Shown: positions 15,930 to 24,118 of the stretch, piece after piece | How the letters are laid out: the number at the start of each line of letters is the position of its first letter | How positions within the stretch are numbered: the first letter of the stretch is position 1 | Assembly (NCBI GenBank): GCA_035711805.1 | Contig: DASTBV010000097.1 | Location: 45,375 to 109,374 of the forward strand | Length of the DNA: 64,000 nt | Direction of reading: 5' to 3' | Source of the DNA: Gp6-AA40 sp035711805 | GTDB taxonomy: Bacteria; Acidobacteriota; Vicinamibacteria; Vicinamibacterales; UBA2999 | The notes under the pieces: model-generated | Database searches by the model: none | The model's input: the letters and a program-made list of their open reading frames with translations, nothing else | What the model was told of the DNA's origin: nothing | Translations under genes and position numbers: made by a program

Positions 15930-16715
15930 GTGGCCTCCTTTGTCGACGTCTTTCGTGCGGCCGATCCAGTGGCGCAGGCCTTCGTGGCGACGCTTGGCAC
16001 CTATGCGCTGACGGCCATCGGCACGCTGCCGGTATTCCTTTTCCGCAGCGCACCGCGCCGCCTGATGGACGCGATGATGGGGTTCGCGGGCGGCGTGATG
16101 GTGGCCGCCTCGTGCTGGTCGCTGTTGGTCCCTTCCATCGAAACCGGCGGGGTGTTCGCGGCTGTGGCCGGTCTGCTGGCAGGTGGCGGGTTCATCTATG
16201 TAGCTGACCAGCTGTTGCCGCATCTCCACAGTGAGTTTCCCGACGAAGCGACGACGGAGGGACCGCGTGTCGCCTGGCAGCGATCGACGCTGCTGATGCT
16301 GGCGATCACGCTCCACAATTTTCCGGAAGGTCTGGCCGTGGGTGTGCGGTTCGGAGGCGGGGACATCGGTGCGGCGACGGCGCTGGCCATCGGCATCGGT
16401 CTTCAGAACGTGCCCGAAGGGCTCGCGATCGCGCTGCCGCTGCATCGCGGCGGGATGAGCCGCGGATGGGCGTTCTTCTGGGGCCAGCTGTCTGCGATTG
16501 TCGAGCCTGTCGCCGGTGTGCTGGGAGCGGGGGTCGTGTTGTTCTCGAGCACCGCGCTCCCATACGGGATGGCCTTCGCCGCCGGCGCCATGCTCTACGT
16601 CGTGATCGAGGAGCTGATACCTGAAACCGTTCGCAGCGGCACGACCGACGTTGCCACGCTCGGATTCATCGGCGGTTTCGCCGTGATGATGGCGCTCGAC
16701 AACCTCCTGGGCTAG
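15930..16715 (+). CDS. ZIP family divalent metal transporter
   Basis: The 261-residue, eight-helix membrane protein carries the ZIP signatures in TM4 and TM5: TLHNFPEGLAVGVRFGGG near residue 130 and IGLQNVPEGLAIALPL near 155. These provide the metal-binding histidine, asparagine and glutamates. Bacterial members such as ZupT import zinc, iron or manganese. The start is a GTG at 15930 without a strong ribosome site; later ATGs would remove the first helix. It is flanked by short repeats on both sides and has no sigma-54 type promoter that I can see. It may be a separate insertion into the island. Confidence 0.88.
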   Translation: MASFVDVFRAADPVAQAFVATLGTYALTAIGTLPVFLFRSAPRRLMDAMMGFAGGVMVAASCWSLLVPSIETGGVFAAVAGLLAGGGFIYVADQLLPHLHSEFPDEATTEGPRVAWQRSTLLMLAITLHNFPEGLAVGVRFGGGDIGAATALAIGIGLQNVPEGLAIALPLHRGGMSRGWAFFWGQLSAIVEPVAGVLGAGVVLFSSTALPYGMAFAAGAMLYVVIEELIPETVRSGTTDVATLGFIGGFAVMMALDNLLG

Positions 16716-16734
16716 TTGGCTCGTTGGCCAACTA
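16713..16734. repeat. Hairpin TAGTTGG-N8-CCAACTA at the ZIP stop codon
   Basis: Perfect 7-bp arms begin at the TAG stop and enclose GCTCGTTGG-like sequence, the same word as upstream of the gene. No T-run follows, so an intrinsic terminator is not supported. The rest of the 16735-16950 gap has no coding ORF I can support. Confidence 0.5.
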
Positions 16735-16954
16735 CTTAACGCCGCGCTGCGACTAATTCGCATCGGCGCGGCCGGGCGCGTGTGTCGCCTGGCCGGTCAC
16801 GTCCTTTCGCCCCGACGGGGTGCCGGTACGGCACGTGCGTCAACGTCTGGCGTGAAGAAACAACTGGTCTGGCCGGTCGTCGTCTTCGCTGTCGCCGCCG
16901 CCGCCATCGCCGTGCAATCAGGTTCTGGTGGGAGAGCGGGCGACATCTGTTTGC

Positions 16955-16970
16955 TGGTATGGCAATTGCC
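16955..16970 (+). promoter_or_regulatory. Sigma-54 type -24/-12 element
   Basis: TGGTATG, 4 nt, TTGCC with GG-N10-GC spacing. The predicted start near 16981 lies 25 nt before the small membrane protein at 17006. No palindromic activator site is evident upstream. Confidence 0.5.
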
Positions 16971-17005
16971 CCTCGAGGAGATCGATCACCGGAGGAGGGG
17001 GAGTG

Positions 17006-17101
17006 ATGCAGACCAAGCTACGCACGATCGGATGGAGCGCGTGGACACTCATCTTCGCGCTGCTGATCCTGCTGCTCGCCATGGTGTACCTCGCGTATTA
17101 G
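17006..17101 (+). CDS. 31-residue single-helix membrane protein
   Basis: This very short ORF is preceded by an unusually strong GGAGGAGGGGGAG ribosome site and by a sigma-54 type promoter. The peptide is a short basic N-terminus (MQTKLRTIG) followed by one transmembrane helix of leucine, isoleucine and alanine ending MVYLAY. It resembles small stress-induced membrane peptides in form only. The tight promoter, ribosome-site and ORF arrangement is the evidence that it is translated. It precedes the decayed phosphoribosyltransferase and may once have been in an operon with it. Confidence 0.55.
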   Translation: MQTKLRTIGWSAWTLIFALLILLLAMVYLAY

Positions 17102-17125
17102 CTCGCGGGAGACTGGAATTCTGCG

Positions 17126-17371
17126 ATGCGATTGAAGAATCGCAATGACGCGGCGACGCAGCTGGCCGGCAGGCTGGCCGCCTACCGGGGACAGAACCCC
17201 CTGGTCCTCGGAGTACCGCGGGGTGCCGTGCCGATGGCGCAGACCATCGCCGAGGCGCTCGGCGGCGAGCTCGACGTGGTGCTGGTGCGGAAGCTCCGGG
17301 CGCCCGGCGGGACCGTGTGTCGCATCGTTCGGAGGGAGCATGCAGCCTTCAGCGGCCGGCGCGCTGGATGA
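17126..17371 (+). pseudogene. Truncated phosphoribosyltransferase (N-terminal fragment)
   Basis: The first 60 codons match the N-terminus of the intact phosphoribosyltransferase at 42833: N-R-x-x-A-x-x-L-A-x-R-L, then VLGVPRGAVPMAQ against VLALPRGGVPVAF, then LDVVLVRKLRAPG against LDVFMVRKLGLPG. Homology then ends near 17305 and the PRPP-binding motif is missing. The remaining frame runs into the 3' end of the convergent HlyD gene. It is a gene remnant, probably truncated by a deletion. Confidence 0.65.
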
Positions 17372-18545
17372 TACGGGAGCCGTCATGCAGCAAGTCGCCA
17401 GGGTGAACGATGACCATCGCGCCTTCGGATAACCCCGACGTGACCTCAGCCTCCTGACCGGTCTGGTGGCCCAGTTCGACGACCGTCAGCCGCGCACGAC
17501 CTTCGGCGGCGACGTAGACTGCCCAACGCGTGTCGTGGCGGAACAATGCGTTCGTCGGGACCTTCAATACCTTTTCCGCTTCCCAGAGGACGATGCGTGT
17601 TTCCACGCGATACGCGTCCCCCAGGACCGCGCAGTCCTCGCCGTCGGCGTTCAGGTCCAGCACGACGTTCACGCGCTGCTCCTCGACGCCGAGCGCCGAC
17701 ACCTTGGTGAAACCGCCTGGTTCGACGCGCCTGACGGTCGCGGAGAGCACCCCGTCACCGCCCCACTCCTCGACCGTCGCGCGGGCGCCTGGCCGGACGC
17801 GGACCGCATCGGTTGACAACAGGTCGGCGACGATTTCCATCTGCCGTGGATCGCCGATCTCGATGAGCGGTTCTCCGGCCGGAACGACGCTCTCGCTCTC
17901 GCGGAGCCGCTTGAGCACGACGCCAGCGACCGGCGCCCTGACCGCGACGATCTCCTCCGCCCGTCGCTCCACCGGCGCGGCGGCTCGGGCCCGTGCCCGC
18001 TCAACCTCGGCGGACGCGGTGCGAACGGCAAACACCGCCGCGTCGACGGCCTCGGCGGCAAGCGCGGCATCCGTCTCGCGTGCCTCGAGATCCTGCGTGG
18101 CGGTGGCGCCGGCTGCGGTCAGTGTGCGAACGCGAGTGAGTTCGCGCTGTGCCTGAATGAGCGCGGTACGCGCCCGTTGTTCCTCGGCGCGAGCCCGTCC
18201 GACCGAGGCCTCGGCGATCTGCACGGCGGCGACGGCCTCGGCTCGTGTCCTCGCGTCGAGCAGCGATGGTGCCTCAGGCCGCAACCGTGCGACGACGTCA
18301 CCCGCGGCGACGCGGTCGCCGGGTTCGAGCTCGATGCGCAGCACGCGTCCGGCGACAGGCGCGGCGATGACGAAGCGATCGCGGACACGGGTGCGGCCTT
18401 CCTCGTCGATCGTGACGACGAGCGGACCGCGCGTGACGCCGGCCAGGTCGACGGGCACTGGCGTCGGCCACAGGGCGACCAGTACGAGGCCGCCGATGAC
18501 GGCGGTCGAGAGCAGCACGCGGCGGTCCGTCAGTACTCGCAGCAT
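17349..18545 (-). CDS. HlyD-type periplasmic adaptor of an ABC export system
   Basis: The 398-residue protein has an N-terminal membrane anchor (RRVLLSTAVIGGLVLVALW). A lipoyl/barrel-sandwich half follows (DRFVIAAPVAGRVLRIELEPGDRVAAGDVVARL). A long alanine/arginine-rich alpha-hairpin spans about residues 95-200, and a beta-barrel returns with VRAPVAGVVLKRL. It would link an inner-membrane transporter to an outer-membrane channel. The ATG at 18545 has a GGAG site and lies 5 bp after the permease stop, so it is the third gene of the ABC-FtsX-HlyD operon. No TolC-like gene is adjacent. The substrate is unknown. Confidence 0.88.
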   Translation of the reverse strand: MLRVLTDRRVLLSTAVIGGLVLVALWPTPVPVDLAGVTRGPLVVTIDEEGRTRVRDRFVIAAPVAGRVLRIELEPGDRVAAGDVVARLRPEAPSLLDARTRAEAVAAVQIAEASVGRARAEEQRARTALIQAQRELTRVRTLTAAGATATQDLEARETDAALAAEAVDAAVFAVRTASAEVERARARAAAPVERRAEEIVAVRAPVAGVVLKRLRESESVVPAGEPLIEIGDPRQMEIVADLLSTDAVRVRPGARATVEEWGGDGVLSATVRRVEPGGFTKVSALGVEEQRVNVVLDLNADGEDCAVLGDAYRVETRIVLWEAEKVLKVPTNALFRHDTRWAVYVAAEGRARLTVVELGHQTGQEAEVTSGLSEGAMVIVHPGDLLHDGSRIIQRAGR

Positions 18546-18550
18546 CACAA

Positions 18551-20935
18551 TTACTCCGGCGCCTTGAGAACGCCCACAAGATCGAGCCGATCGAGGCGGC
18601 GCCGCACCAGCAGCCCCGACACCATCGTGGCGGCGATGACCGTGAGCCACGTCCACGCCATCGTTGCGGGCGCCGCGACGAAGGAGAGGCGGTACACCTC
18701 GTTCGTGAAGACCGCCATGATGAGCTCGCCGAACAGGTACCCGATGCCAATGCCGACCGGCAGCGCCACGACCGTCAGGATGGCAATCTCGCCCAGCAGA
18801 ATCAGTGAGATCTCCGCGCGCGTAAATCCAAGAACGCGCAGGCTGGCCAGATCGCGGCTCCGCTCCGACAGTGACACCCGCGCCGAGTTGTAGACGACGC
18901 CGAAGGCGATGATCGCGGCGAAGGCAACGTTGATGAAAATCGACAGGTTCATGTGCTCGGCCATCGTGTCCCGGAAGTTCTGCAGCGCCGTATCGCGCAT
19001 CGCGACCCCGGCGATCGCCGGCCTCGTCTTGACCGCCGCATAGAAGCGACCGCGCGCAGCGGGGTCCAGGGTCAGCGCGACGCTCGAGACGGTGTTCCCT
19101 TCGCGTAGCATCCGATGTAGCGGCTCGAGCCGCATGTACGCCTGAAGACCGAGACTGTCGTCCACCAGTCCGGCGACGGTTACCGCGCGCACCGGACGGC
19201 GGCCCTCCAGGATTTCGACATACAGGGTGTCTCCGGCGCGCACCGACAGGATGTCGCCGAGCATTTGCGAGAGGAGCACACCCTGTACGGGCAGCTCGAT
19301 CGCGCCGCGCCGGCGGTCGATCACGCGCGTCAGGTGCGGCGCCGGCGCCAGTCCGGTAACCGCCAGCGTCCGCGACCGTGTACCTGCGCGAAGCCGCGCC
19401 GGGACGATTCGCGCGGTCTCGATGTCCAGGACGCCCGGCAGGCGGGCGACCTCGTGCGAGACCCGCGCGGCCAGCGGCTCAACGAAGGTGAGAGTCGCGT
19501 CCTGCCGCATGGTCATGCTGAACTGCTCCTCGATGAGCGTATTCATCACGTCGATGAAGGCCAGGCCGACGAAGAGGACCGCGACCGCGAACGCGATGCC
19601 GGTCACAGACGCCAGCGCCTTGACCGGTTGCCGCTCGATCGCGCGCACGACCATGCGCATCGTGAACGACAGCCGAAGCGGGCGCCATCGCGCCTCGAGC
19701 AGGCTCCGGCGATACCGCGCCGGCGGTTCCGGTCGCATTGCCTCGGCGGGCGGGATGCGTACGGCCCGGCGCACGGCCGCCTGCGCGCCCAGGCCGGCGA
19801 TGAGCAGGCTGCCGGCGATTGCCAGCAGCGCGAGCGCGGGAGAAAGGTGATAGGTGAGCGTCGGAAAGCGAAAGAACTCGTTGTAGAGGATGATCAGATT
19901 CGACCCGAGCCATGCGCCAGTCGCGACGCCGGTGATCGCCGCCACACTCGCGATGACGAGCGCCCACTTGACGTAATGCCAGCCGACCGCAGGATTGGAG
20001 TAGCCAAGCGCCTTGAGCGCCGCGATCTGCGTCCGCTGCAGCCCGAGCGCGCGCGTCAGCGCCACATGCAGCACGAACGCCGCGACGCCAAGGAAGATGG
20101 CCGGAATCAGAAGTCCGAAGGTCTGGAGCTGGGTGAGCTCGTTGTCGAGCGTCCACGCCGACATCTGCAGCGACTGCGGGATCGCCCCCCGGCCGCCGTA
20201 CGGCTCCAGCAGGCGATCGACACCAGCAATCACCTCGGCCTCTGAGGCGTCGCCGGACAGGCTCAGCGAGACCTCGTTGAAGCCTCCTTCCATGTCGAAG
20301 GCGGCGCCAAGGCTGCGGCGGTTCATCCAGAAAACGCCAAATCGCCGGGTATCGGGAAACATCTCTCCCGGCGCGATCGCGTAGACGTATTCCGGAGACA
20401 GCGCTACGCCGACAATGGTCAGTTCACGACGGCGCCCATTGATCAGCGCGCCGACGCGATCGCCGGGACGGAGATTGTGCGACTCGCAGAACAGCTCGCT
20501 GGCGAGGACTTCGTCGGGCCGCGACGCGTCGGGCCAGCGGCCCCGGCGCAGGAAGACGTCATTGAGAGGCGGGCGGCCCCGGTCTGGAATCGAAATCAGC
20601 CGGCCTGTTGCCGGTTCGGGCATGCCGGCGACATCGAGCGTGACGTCCACGACGACGCGGGTGGCGACGTCGTGAACCCCCGGAAGGGCCCTGAGCCGCC
20701 CGTCGAGGTGAGACGGTGCGCGCTTGAGGGACGCGAACACGTGCGCGAAGCGCGCCTCCTCGTAGTACGTCGCCCGCGCTCGCTGCAGCGACTCGAAGTT
20801 CGAGAAGTAGGCGACGAACATCGTCACGCCCGCGGCCATGACCGCAGCAATCGCCGCCGCCTGTCCTTTCATGCTCCACAGATCGCGCAGCAGCTTGCGG
20901 TTGAGCATATCGATCCATGCAGGCATCGTCACCAT
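18551..20935 (-). CDS. FtsX/MacB-like ABC transporter permease
   Basis: The 794-residue protein has the layout of large FtsX-family permeases. An N-terminal helix (GQAAAIAAVMAAGVTMFVAYFSN) is followed by a big periplasmic MacB-PCD domain. A first FtsX core lies near residues 270-390 (FGLLIPAIFLGVAAFVLHVALTRALGLQRTQIAALKALGYS). A second periplasmic region comes next, and the last FtsX core holds SERSRDLASLRVLGFTRAEISLILLGE. These transporters use ATP hydrolysis to drive mechanical work in the periplasm, often lipoprotein or drug extrusion. The start overlaps the ATPase gene by 7 bp, showing a tight operon. Confidence 0.9.
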   Translation of the reverse strand: MVTMPAWIDMLNRKLLRDLWSMKGQAAAIAAVMAAGVTMFVAYFSNFESLQRARATYYEEARFAHVFASLKRAPSHLDGRLRALPGVHDVATRVVVDVTLDVAGMPEPATGRLISIPDRGRPPLNDVFLRRGRWPDASRPDEVLASELFCESHNLRPGDRVGALINGRRRELTIVGVALSPEYVYAIAPGEMFPDTRRFGVFWMNRRSLGAAFDMEGGFNEVSLSLSGDASEAEVIAGVDRLLEPYGGRGAIPQSLQMSAWTLDNELTQLQTFGLLIPAIFLGVAAFVLHVALTRALGLQRTQIAALKALGYSNPAVGWHYVKWALVIASVAAITGVATGAWLGSNLIILYNEFFRFPTLTYHLSPALALLAIAGSLLIAGLGAQAAVRRAVRIPPAEAMRPEPPARYRRSLLEARWRPLRLSFTMRMVVRAIERQPVKALASVTGIAFAVAVLFVGLAFIDVMNTLIEEQFSMTMRQDATLTFVEPLAARVSHEVARLPGVLDIETARIVPARLRAGTRSRTLAVTGLAPAPHLTRVIDRRRGAIELPVQGVLLSQMLGDILSVRAGDTLYVEILEGRRPVRAVTVAGLVDDSLGLQAYMRLEPLHRMLREGNTVSSVALTLDPAARGRFYAAVKTRPAIAGVAMRDTALQNFRDTMAEHMNLSIFINVAFAAIIAFGVVYNSARVSLSERSRDLASLRVLGFTRAEISLILLGEIAILTVVALPVGIGIGYLFGELIMAVFTNEVYRLSFVAAPATMAWTWLTVIAATMVSGLLVRRRLDRLDLVGVLKAPE

Positions 20936-21678
20936 TGCAGATCCCTTGCTCCGGCCTTGTGTGCGTGCGTCTCGATGCCGACCACCCGTCCGTCGGCCAG
21001 CCGAACCACGCGATCGGCCATGCCGGCGATCGCTGCGTTGTGCGTAATGACGACGGTGGCGGTCCCAAGCTCCCGGTTGACGCGCTCGAGCGCCTCCAGG
21101 ACCACCACTCCTGTGGTGATGTCGAGCGCGCCTGTGGGTTCGTCGCAGAGGAGCACGGATGGCTGCTTGGCGATGGCCCGTGCGATCGCGACGCGCTGCT
21201 GCTCACCGCCCGACAACTGCGCAGGGAAGTGATTCAGGCGGTGGCCGAGGCCGACCAGCGCCAGTGCGTCTTCGGGCGGCATGGGACGGTCGACGAGCTC
21301 CGTCACCAGCGCGACGTTCTCGCGAGCCGTCAGGCTGGGAATCAGGTTGTAGAACTGGAAGACGAACCCGACATGGAATCGCCGGTACTCGGTGAGGGCG
21401 GCCTCCGTCGCTGTGGTGAGGTTCTGGTCGGCGTAGATCACCTCGCCGGTGGTCGGCAGGTCCAGTCCGCCGAGGATGTTGAGCAGCGTCGACTTGCCGG
21501 AGCCGGAAGGTCCAAGGAGCACCACCAGTTCACCGGGCGCGAGGTCGAAGTCGACGCCACGGAGCGCCTCAATGCGAACCTCGCCCACTTGGTACACCTT
21601 GGTGAGCGCCCGGGCCGTGAAAACGGGCATCGCCCGGACGATCGGGTCGTGTAATGTCGCGGGCGCGCTCGCAGGCAT
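20929..21678 (-). CDS. ABC transporter ATPase, MacB/LolD type
   Basis: The 249-residue ATPase has Walker A GPSGSGKSTLLN near residue 56 and a Q-loop in VFQFYNLIPSLTARENV. The signature is LSGGEQQRVAIARA, Walker B VLLCDEPTGALD, and the H-loop is VITHN. The NLIP motif after the Q-loop is typical of the MacB/LolD branch that pairs with FtsX-like permeases, which is the next gene. The ATG at 21678 has a GGAG site; an internal ATG at 21630 is possible. It is the first gene of the operon and follows a sigma-54 type promoter. Confidence 0.92.
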   Translation of the reverse strand: MPASAPATLHDPIVRAMPVFTARALTKVYQVGEVRIEALRGVDFDLAPGELVVLLGPSGSGKSTLLNILGGLDLPTTGEVIYADQNLTTATEAALTEYRRFHVGFVFQFYNLIPSLTARENVALVTELVDRPMPPEDALALVGLGHRLNHFPAQLSGGEQQRVAIARAIAKQPSVLLCDEPTGALDITTGVVVLEALERVNRELGTATVVITHNAAIAGMADRVVRLADGRVVGIETHAHKAGARDLQW

Positions 21679-21701
21679 GGACGGATCTCCATGACTTCTT
21701 C

Positions 21702-21717
21702 AGCAGGTGCGATGCCA
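21702..21717 (-). promoter_or_regulatory. Sigma-54 type -24/-12 element (ABC export operon)
   Basis: On the minus strand it reads TGGCATC, 4 nt, CTGCT with GG-N10-GC spacing. The predicted start point is near 21691, 13 nt before the ATG at 21678. Confidence 0.5.
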
Positions 21718-21779
21718 CAGGGTATTGGCCTGCCTGTCGGCCACAGCACCGGCGGAGGTGGGAAAACTTTCGTGGATCC

Positions 21780-21793
21780 GCGAAATCGTTCGC
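21780..21793. promoter_or_regulatory. Putative activator site GCGAAATCGTTCGC
   Basis: The palindrome (arms GCGAA / TTCGC) is centred about 95 bp upstream of the predicted start of the ABC operon. A second AT-rich candidate, GGGAAAACTTTCG at 21760-21772, sits about 75 bp upstream. Confidence 0.5.
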
Positions 21794-21802
21794 GCCTCGA
21801 TG

Positions 21803-23923
21803 TCAACCGGCAGGCACGATGCGCACGCGTGCGTCAACGGCCGTTGCCCCGGCCGCCGACACGATGACGGGGTTGAGGTCGAGCTCCTGAATCTCGGGGC
21901 ACAGTTCGAGCAGGGCCGAGACGCGGAGGACGACGTCCCGCAGAGCGGCTTCGTCGGCCATCGGCGCCCCACGGAAGCCACGCAGCAGTGCGATGCCCCG
22001 CAGCTCGTCGAGCATCTCGCTCGCAGCCACGTCGGTCAGCGGCGCCAGCCGGCAGGAGGTATCGCGCAGCAGTTCGACGAGCGTTCCGCCGCTGCCGCAC
22101 ACGATGGCATGGCCGAACTTCGGATCGAAGCTCGCGCCGACGAACATCTCGACCCCGCGAATCATTGGCTGCAGGAGGACCTGTAGGACGTCGGGATTCC
22201 GGGCGAGCGCGCGGTAGGCGTCCCCGATCGATCGGTCGTCCGCCAAGGCTGTATGCACGGCACGAGCTTCGGTTTTGTGGAGGATGCCGGGACCGGAGCC
22301 TTTGAGCACCACCGGGTAGCCAATGTCGCGTGCGATCGAGCATGCTTCAGCGGCGCTGCGGACGACGTGGGTGCCGGCGGTCGGAATGCCGGCAGCCCGC
22401 AGCAGCGCCTCGCATCCGAGCGCCGACAGCCATCCGCCACCGGTCGAGCGCGCCCGCTGGACAATCGCCCGCGCGGCGGGCCGGTCGATATCGGCGAAGT
22501 AAGGTCTGGTGCCCAGCGGGGCCACTCGCTGCGCCGCGTACGAGGCGGCATGGGCGAGGGCCCGGGCCGCCGACTCCGGAAACGTGTAACAGGGGACAGG
22601 GGAGAGAATCTCCGGGACGCCGGCAGCGCCAAAAAACGTGGCCAGCACCGGTTTACTCGAATCGCGGGCACACGCCGTAATCGCGGCTGCCGCCTCTGCC
22701 GGGTCTGTGACGAGCGGCGGAATGAAAATCGTCAGCAGGCTGTCGATCGCCGGGTCGCGGAGCAGCAGCGCGATGGCCCGCCGGTAGTCATCGGCAGACG
22801 CGGTCGCCAGCATGTCTACAGGGTTGGCCACGCTTGCCGAGGCCGGCAGGAATTCCCGAAGCGCCGCCATGGTGGTTTCAGCGAGCGGCGGAACCATCAG
22901 CCCGAAGCCTTCGCACGCATCGGCGGCCAGGATGCCGGGACCTCCGGCGTTCGTCAGGATGCCAACGCGCCTGCCGGCGGGTAACGGCTGGTGCGCGAGG
23001 AGCGCTGCCACATCGAACAGTTCCTCGAGGGTCTCCGTACGGATGACGCCGCTCTCCCGGAACAGCGCGTCGACGATCGTGTCGCTGGCCGCCAGCGCCC
23101 CGGTATGAGAACAGGCCGCCCTCGCGCCCGCCGTGGATCGTCCGGCCTTGACAGCCACAATGGGTTTCTGCCGGCTGACGCGGCGTGCGATCTCGCGGAA
23201 GCGCTGCGGATTACCAAAGCTCTCGAGGTAGAGCAGGATGACGCGGGTTCGCGGATCCGTCTCCCAGTACTCGAGCAGGTCATTTGCGGATACGTCGGCC
23301 TTGTTACCGACCGAGGCGAACGTCGAGAGGCCAAGGTTCAGTTGTTGCGCCTGTTCGAGAATGGCGAGCCCGAGCGCCCCGCTCTGACTGGAAAACGCGA
23401 TCTGACCCGCGGGCGGGAACACCGGGGAGAACGACGCGTTCAGATGAAACGCGGGATCGGTGTTGACCAGGCCCATGCAGTTCGGTCCGACCATGCGGAT
23501 GCCCGCCGCGCGCACGCGGTCGCGGAGCGCCTGTTCGCGCGCGCGCCCCTCGTCGCCCGTTTCCGCGAAGCCCGCTGTGACGACGACGATTGCCCCGACA
23601 GATTTGGCGATGCAGTCGTCGACAACGCCCGGCACCGCTGCTGCCGGTACTGCGACGACAGCGAGGTCGACGTCGCCAGGAACATCGCGCACCGACCGGT
23701 ACGCGGCCACGCCCTGAACCGTTTCTGCGTGGGGGTTGACCGGAACGGCTCGGCCGGTAAAGCCGCCGGCCGCGAGGTTATGAAAGATCTCGGCGCCCAC
23801 CGACCCCCGCCGCCTGCCGGCCCCGATCACGGCAACGGACCTCGGCTCGAACAGCGGTCGCAGCGAACCGCTTTTTCGGATCTCCGAACCAGGCGCGTCG
23901 ACGGCTGCCGGCACTGCGGCCAT
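21803..23923 (-). CDS. ADP-forming acyl-CoA (acetate-CoA) ligase, fused alpha-beta
   Basis: The 706-residue protein has a CoA-binding Rossmann domain (LFEPRSVAVIGAGRRRGSVG). The succinyl-CoA-ligase-like region contains the phosphorylated histidine in SHTGALAASD near residue 265, and the C-terminal ATP-grasp domain has GYPVVLKGSGPGILHKTEA. No GNAT acetyltransferase domain is attached, unlike PatZ. It would interconvert acyl-CoA, ADP and phosphate with free acid, CoA and ATP, giving substrate-level phosphorylation during fermentation or energy stress. The ATG at 23923 lies only 2 nt from the predicted transcription start, so the mRNA may be leaderless. Confidence 0.9.
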   Translation of the reverse strand: MAAVPAAVDAPGSEIRKSGSLRPLFEPRSVAVIGAGRRRGSVGAEIFHNLAAGGFTGRAVPVNPHAETVQGVAAYRSVRDVPGDVDLAVVAVPAAAVPGVVDDCIAKSVGAIVVVTAGFAETGDEGRAREQALRDRVRAAGIRMVGPNCMGLVNTDPAFHLNASFSPVFPPAGQIAFSSQSGALGLAILEQAQQLNLGLSTFASVGNKADVSANDLLEYWETDPRTRVILLYLESFGNPQRFREIARRVSRQKPIVAVKAGRSTAGARAACSHTGALAASDTIVDALFRESGVIRTETLEELFDVAALLAHQPLPAGRRVGILTNAGGPGILAADACEGFGLMVPPLAETTMAALREFLPASASVANPVDMLATASADDYRRAIALLLRDPAIDSLLTIFIPPLVTDPAEAAAAITACARDSSKPVLATFFGAAGVPEILSPVPCYTFPESAARALAHAASYAAQRVAPLGTRPYFADIDRPAARAIVQRARSTGGGWLSALGCEALLRAAGIPTAGTHVVRSAAEACSIARDIGYPVVLKGSGPGILHKTEARAVHTALADDRSIGDAYRALARNPDVLQVLLQPMIRGVEMFVGASFDPKFGHAIVCGSGGTLVELLRDTSCRLAPLTDVAASEMLDELRGIALLRGFRGAPMADEAALRDVVLRVSALLELCPEIQELDLNPVIVSAAGATAVDARVRIVPAG

Positions 23924-23935
23924 GGCTGTTCACCG

Positions 23936-23951
23936 TGCACGCGACGCGCCA
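23936..23951 (-). promoter_or_regulatory. Sigma-54 type -24/-12 element (acyl-CoA ligase)
   Basis: On the minus strand it reads TGGCGCG, 4 nt, GTGCA with GG-N10-GC spacing. The predicted start near 23925 is almost at the start codon. Confidence 0.5.
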
Positions 23952-24004
23952 CGACCAATGAGGCGTTTGTCAATTCGCGGGGTGCTTCGGCACGGCGGAG
24001 TCCT

Positions 24005-24038
24005 GGGGAAAATTTCCAGTCCCCGCGCGGCATTTCGC
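24005..24038. promoter_or_regulatory. Two putative activator sites shared by divergent promoters
   Basis: GGGGAAAATTTCC at 24005-24017 and GCGGCATTTCGC at 24027-24038 are about 21 bp apart. For the P-ATPase promoter they are centred about 106 and 85 bp upstream. For the divergent acyl-CoA ligase they lie about 86 and 107 bp upstream, so the pair is placed symmetrically. Confidence 0.6.
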
Positions 24039-24090
24039 AGGGCGCAGCGCCGGGTCGCGTCGGGTCGCGCGACAACTCCGTAATCCGCCG

Positions 24091-24106
24091 TGGCACCTGG
24101 CTTGCG
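24091..24106 (+). promoter_or_regulatory. Sigma-54 type -24/-12 element (P-type ATPase)
   Basis: TGGCACC, 4 nt, TTGCG, very close to the sigma-54 consensus. The predicted start is near 24117, 2 nt before the ATG at 24119. Confidence 0.65.
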
Positions 24107-24118
24107 CGCTCGAGTTGT

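Noticed and set aside
22991..24118. Upstream extension of the P-type ATPase frame
   Set aside because: The first 376 codons are antisense to the acyl-CoA ligase and lie before the predicted promoter. The ATPase domain pattern begins after 24119.
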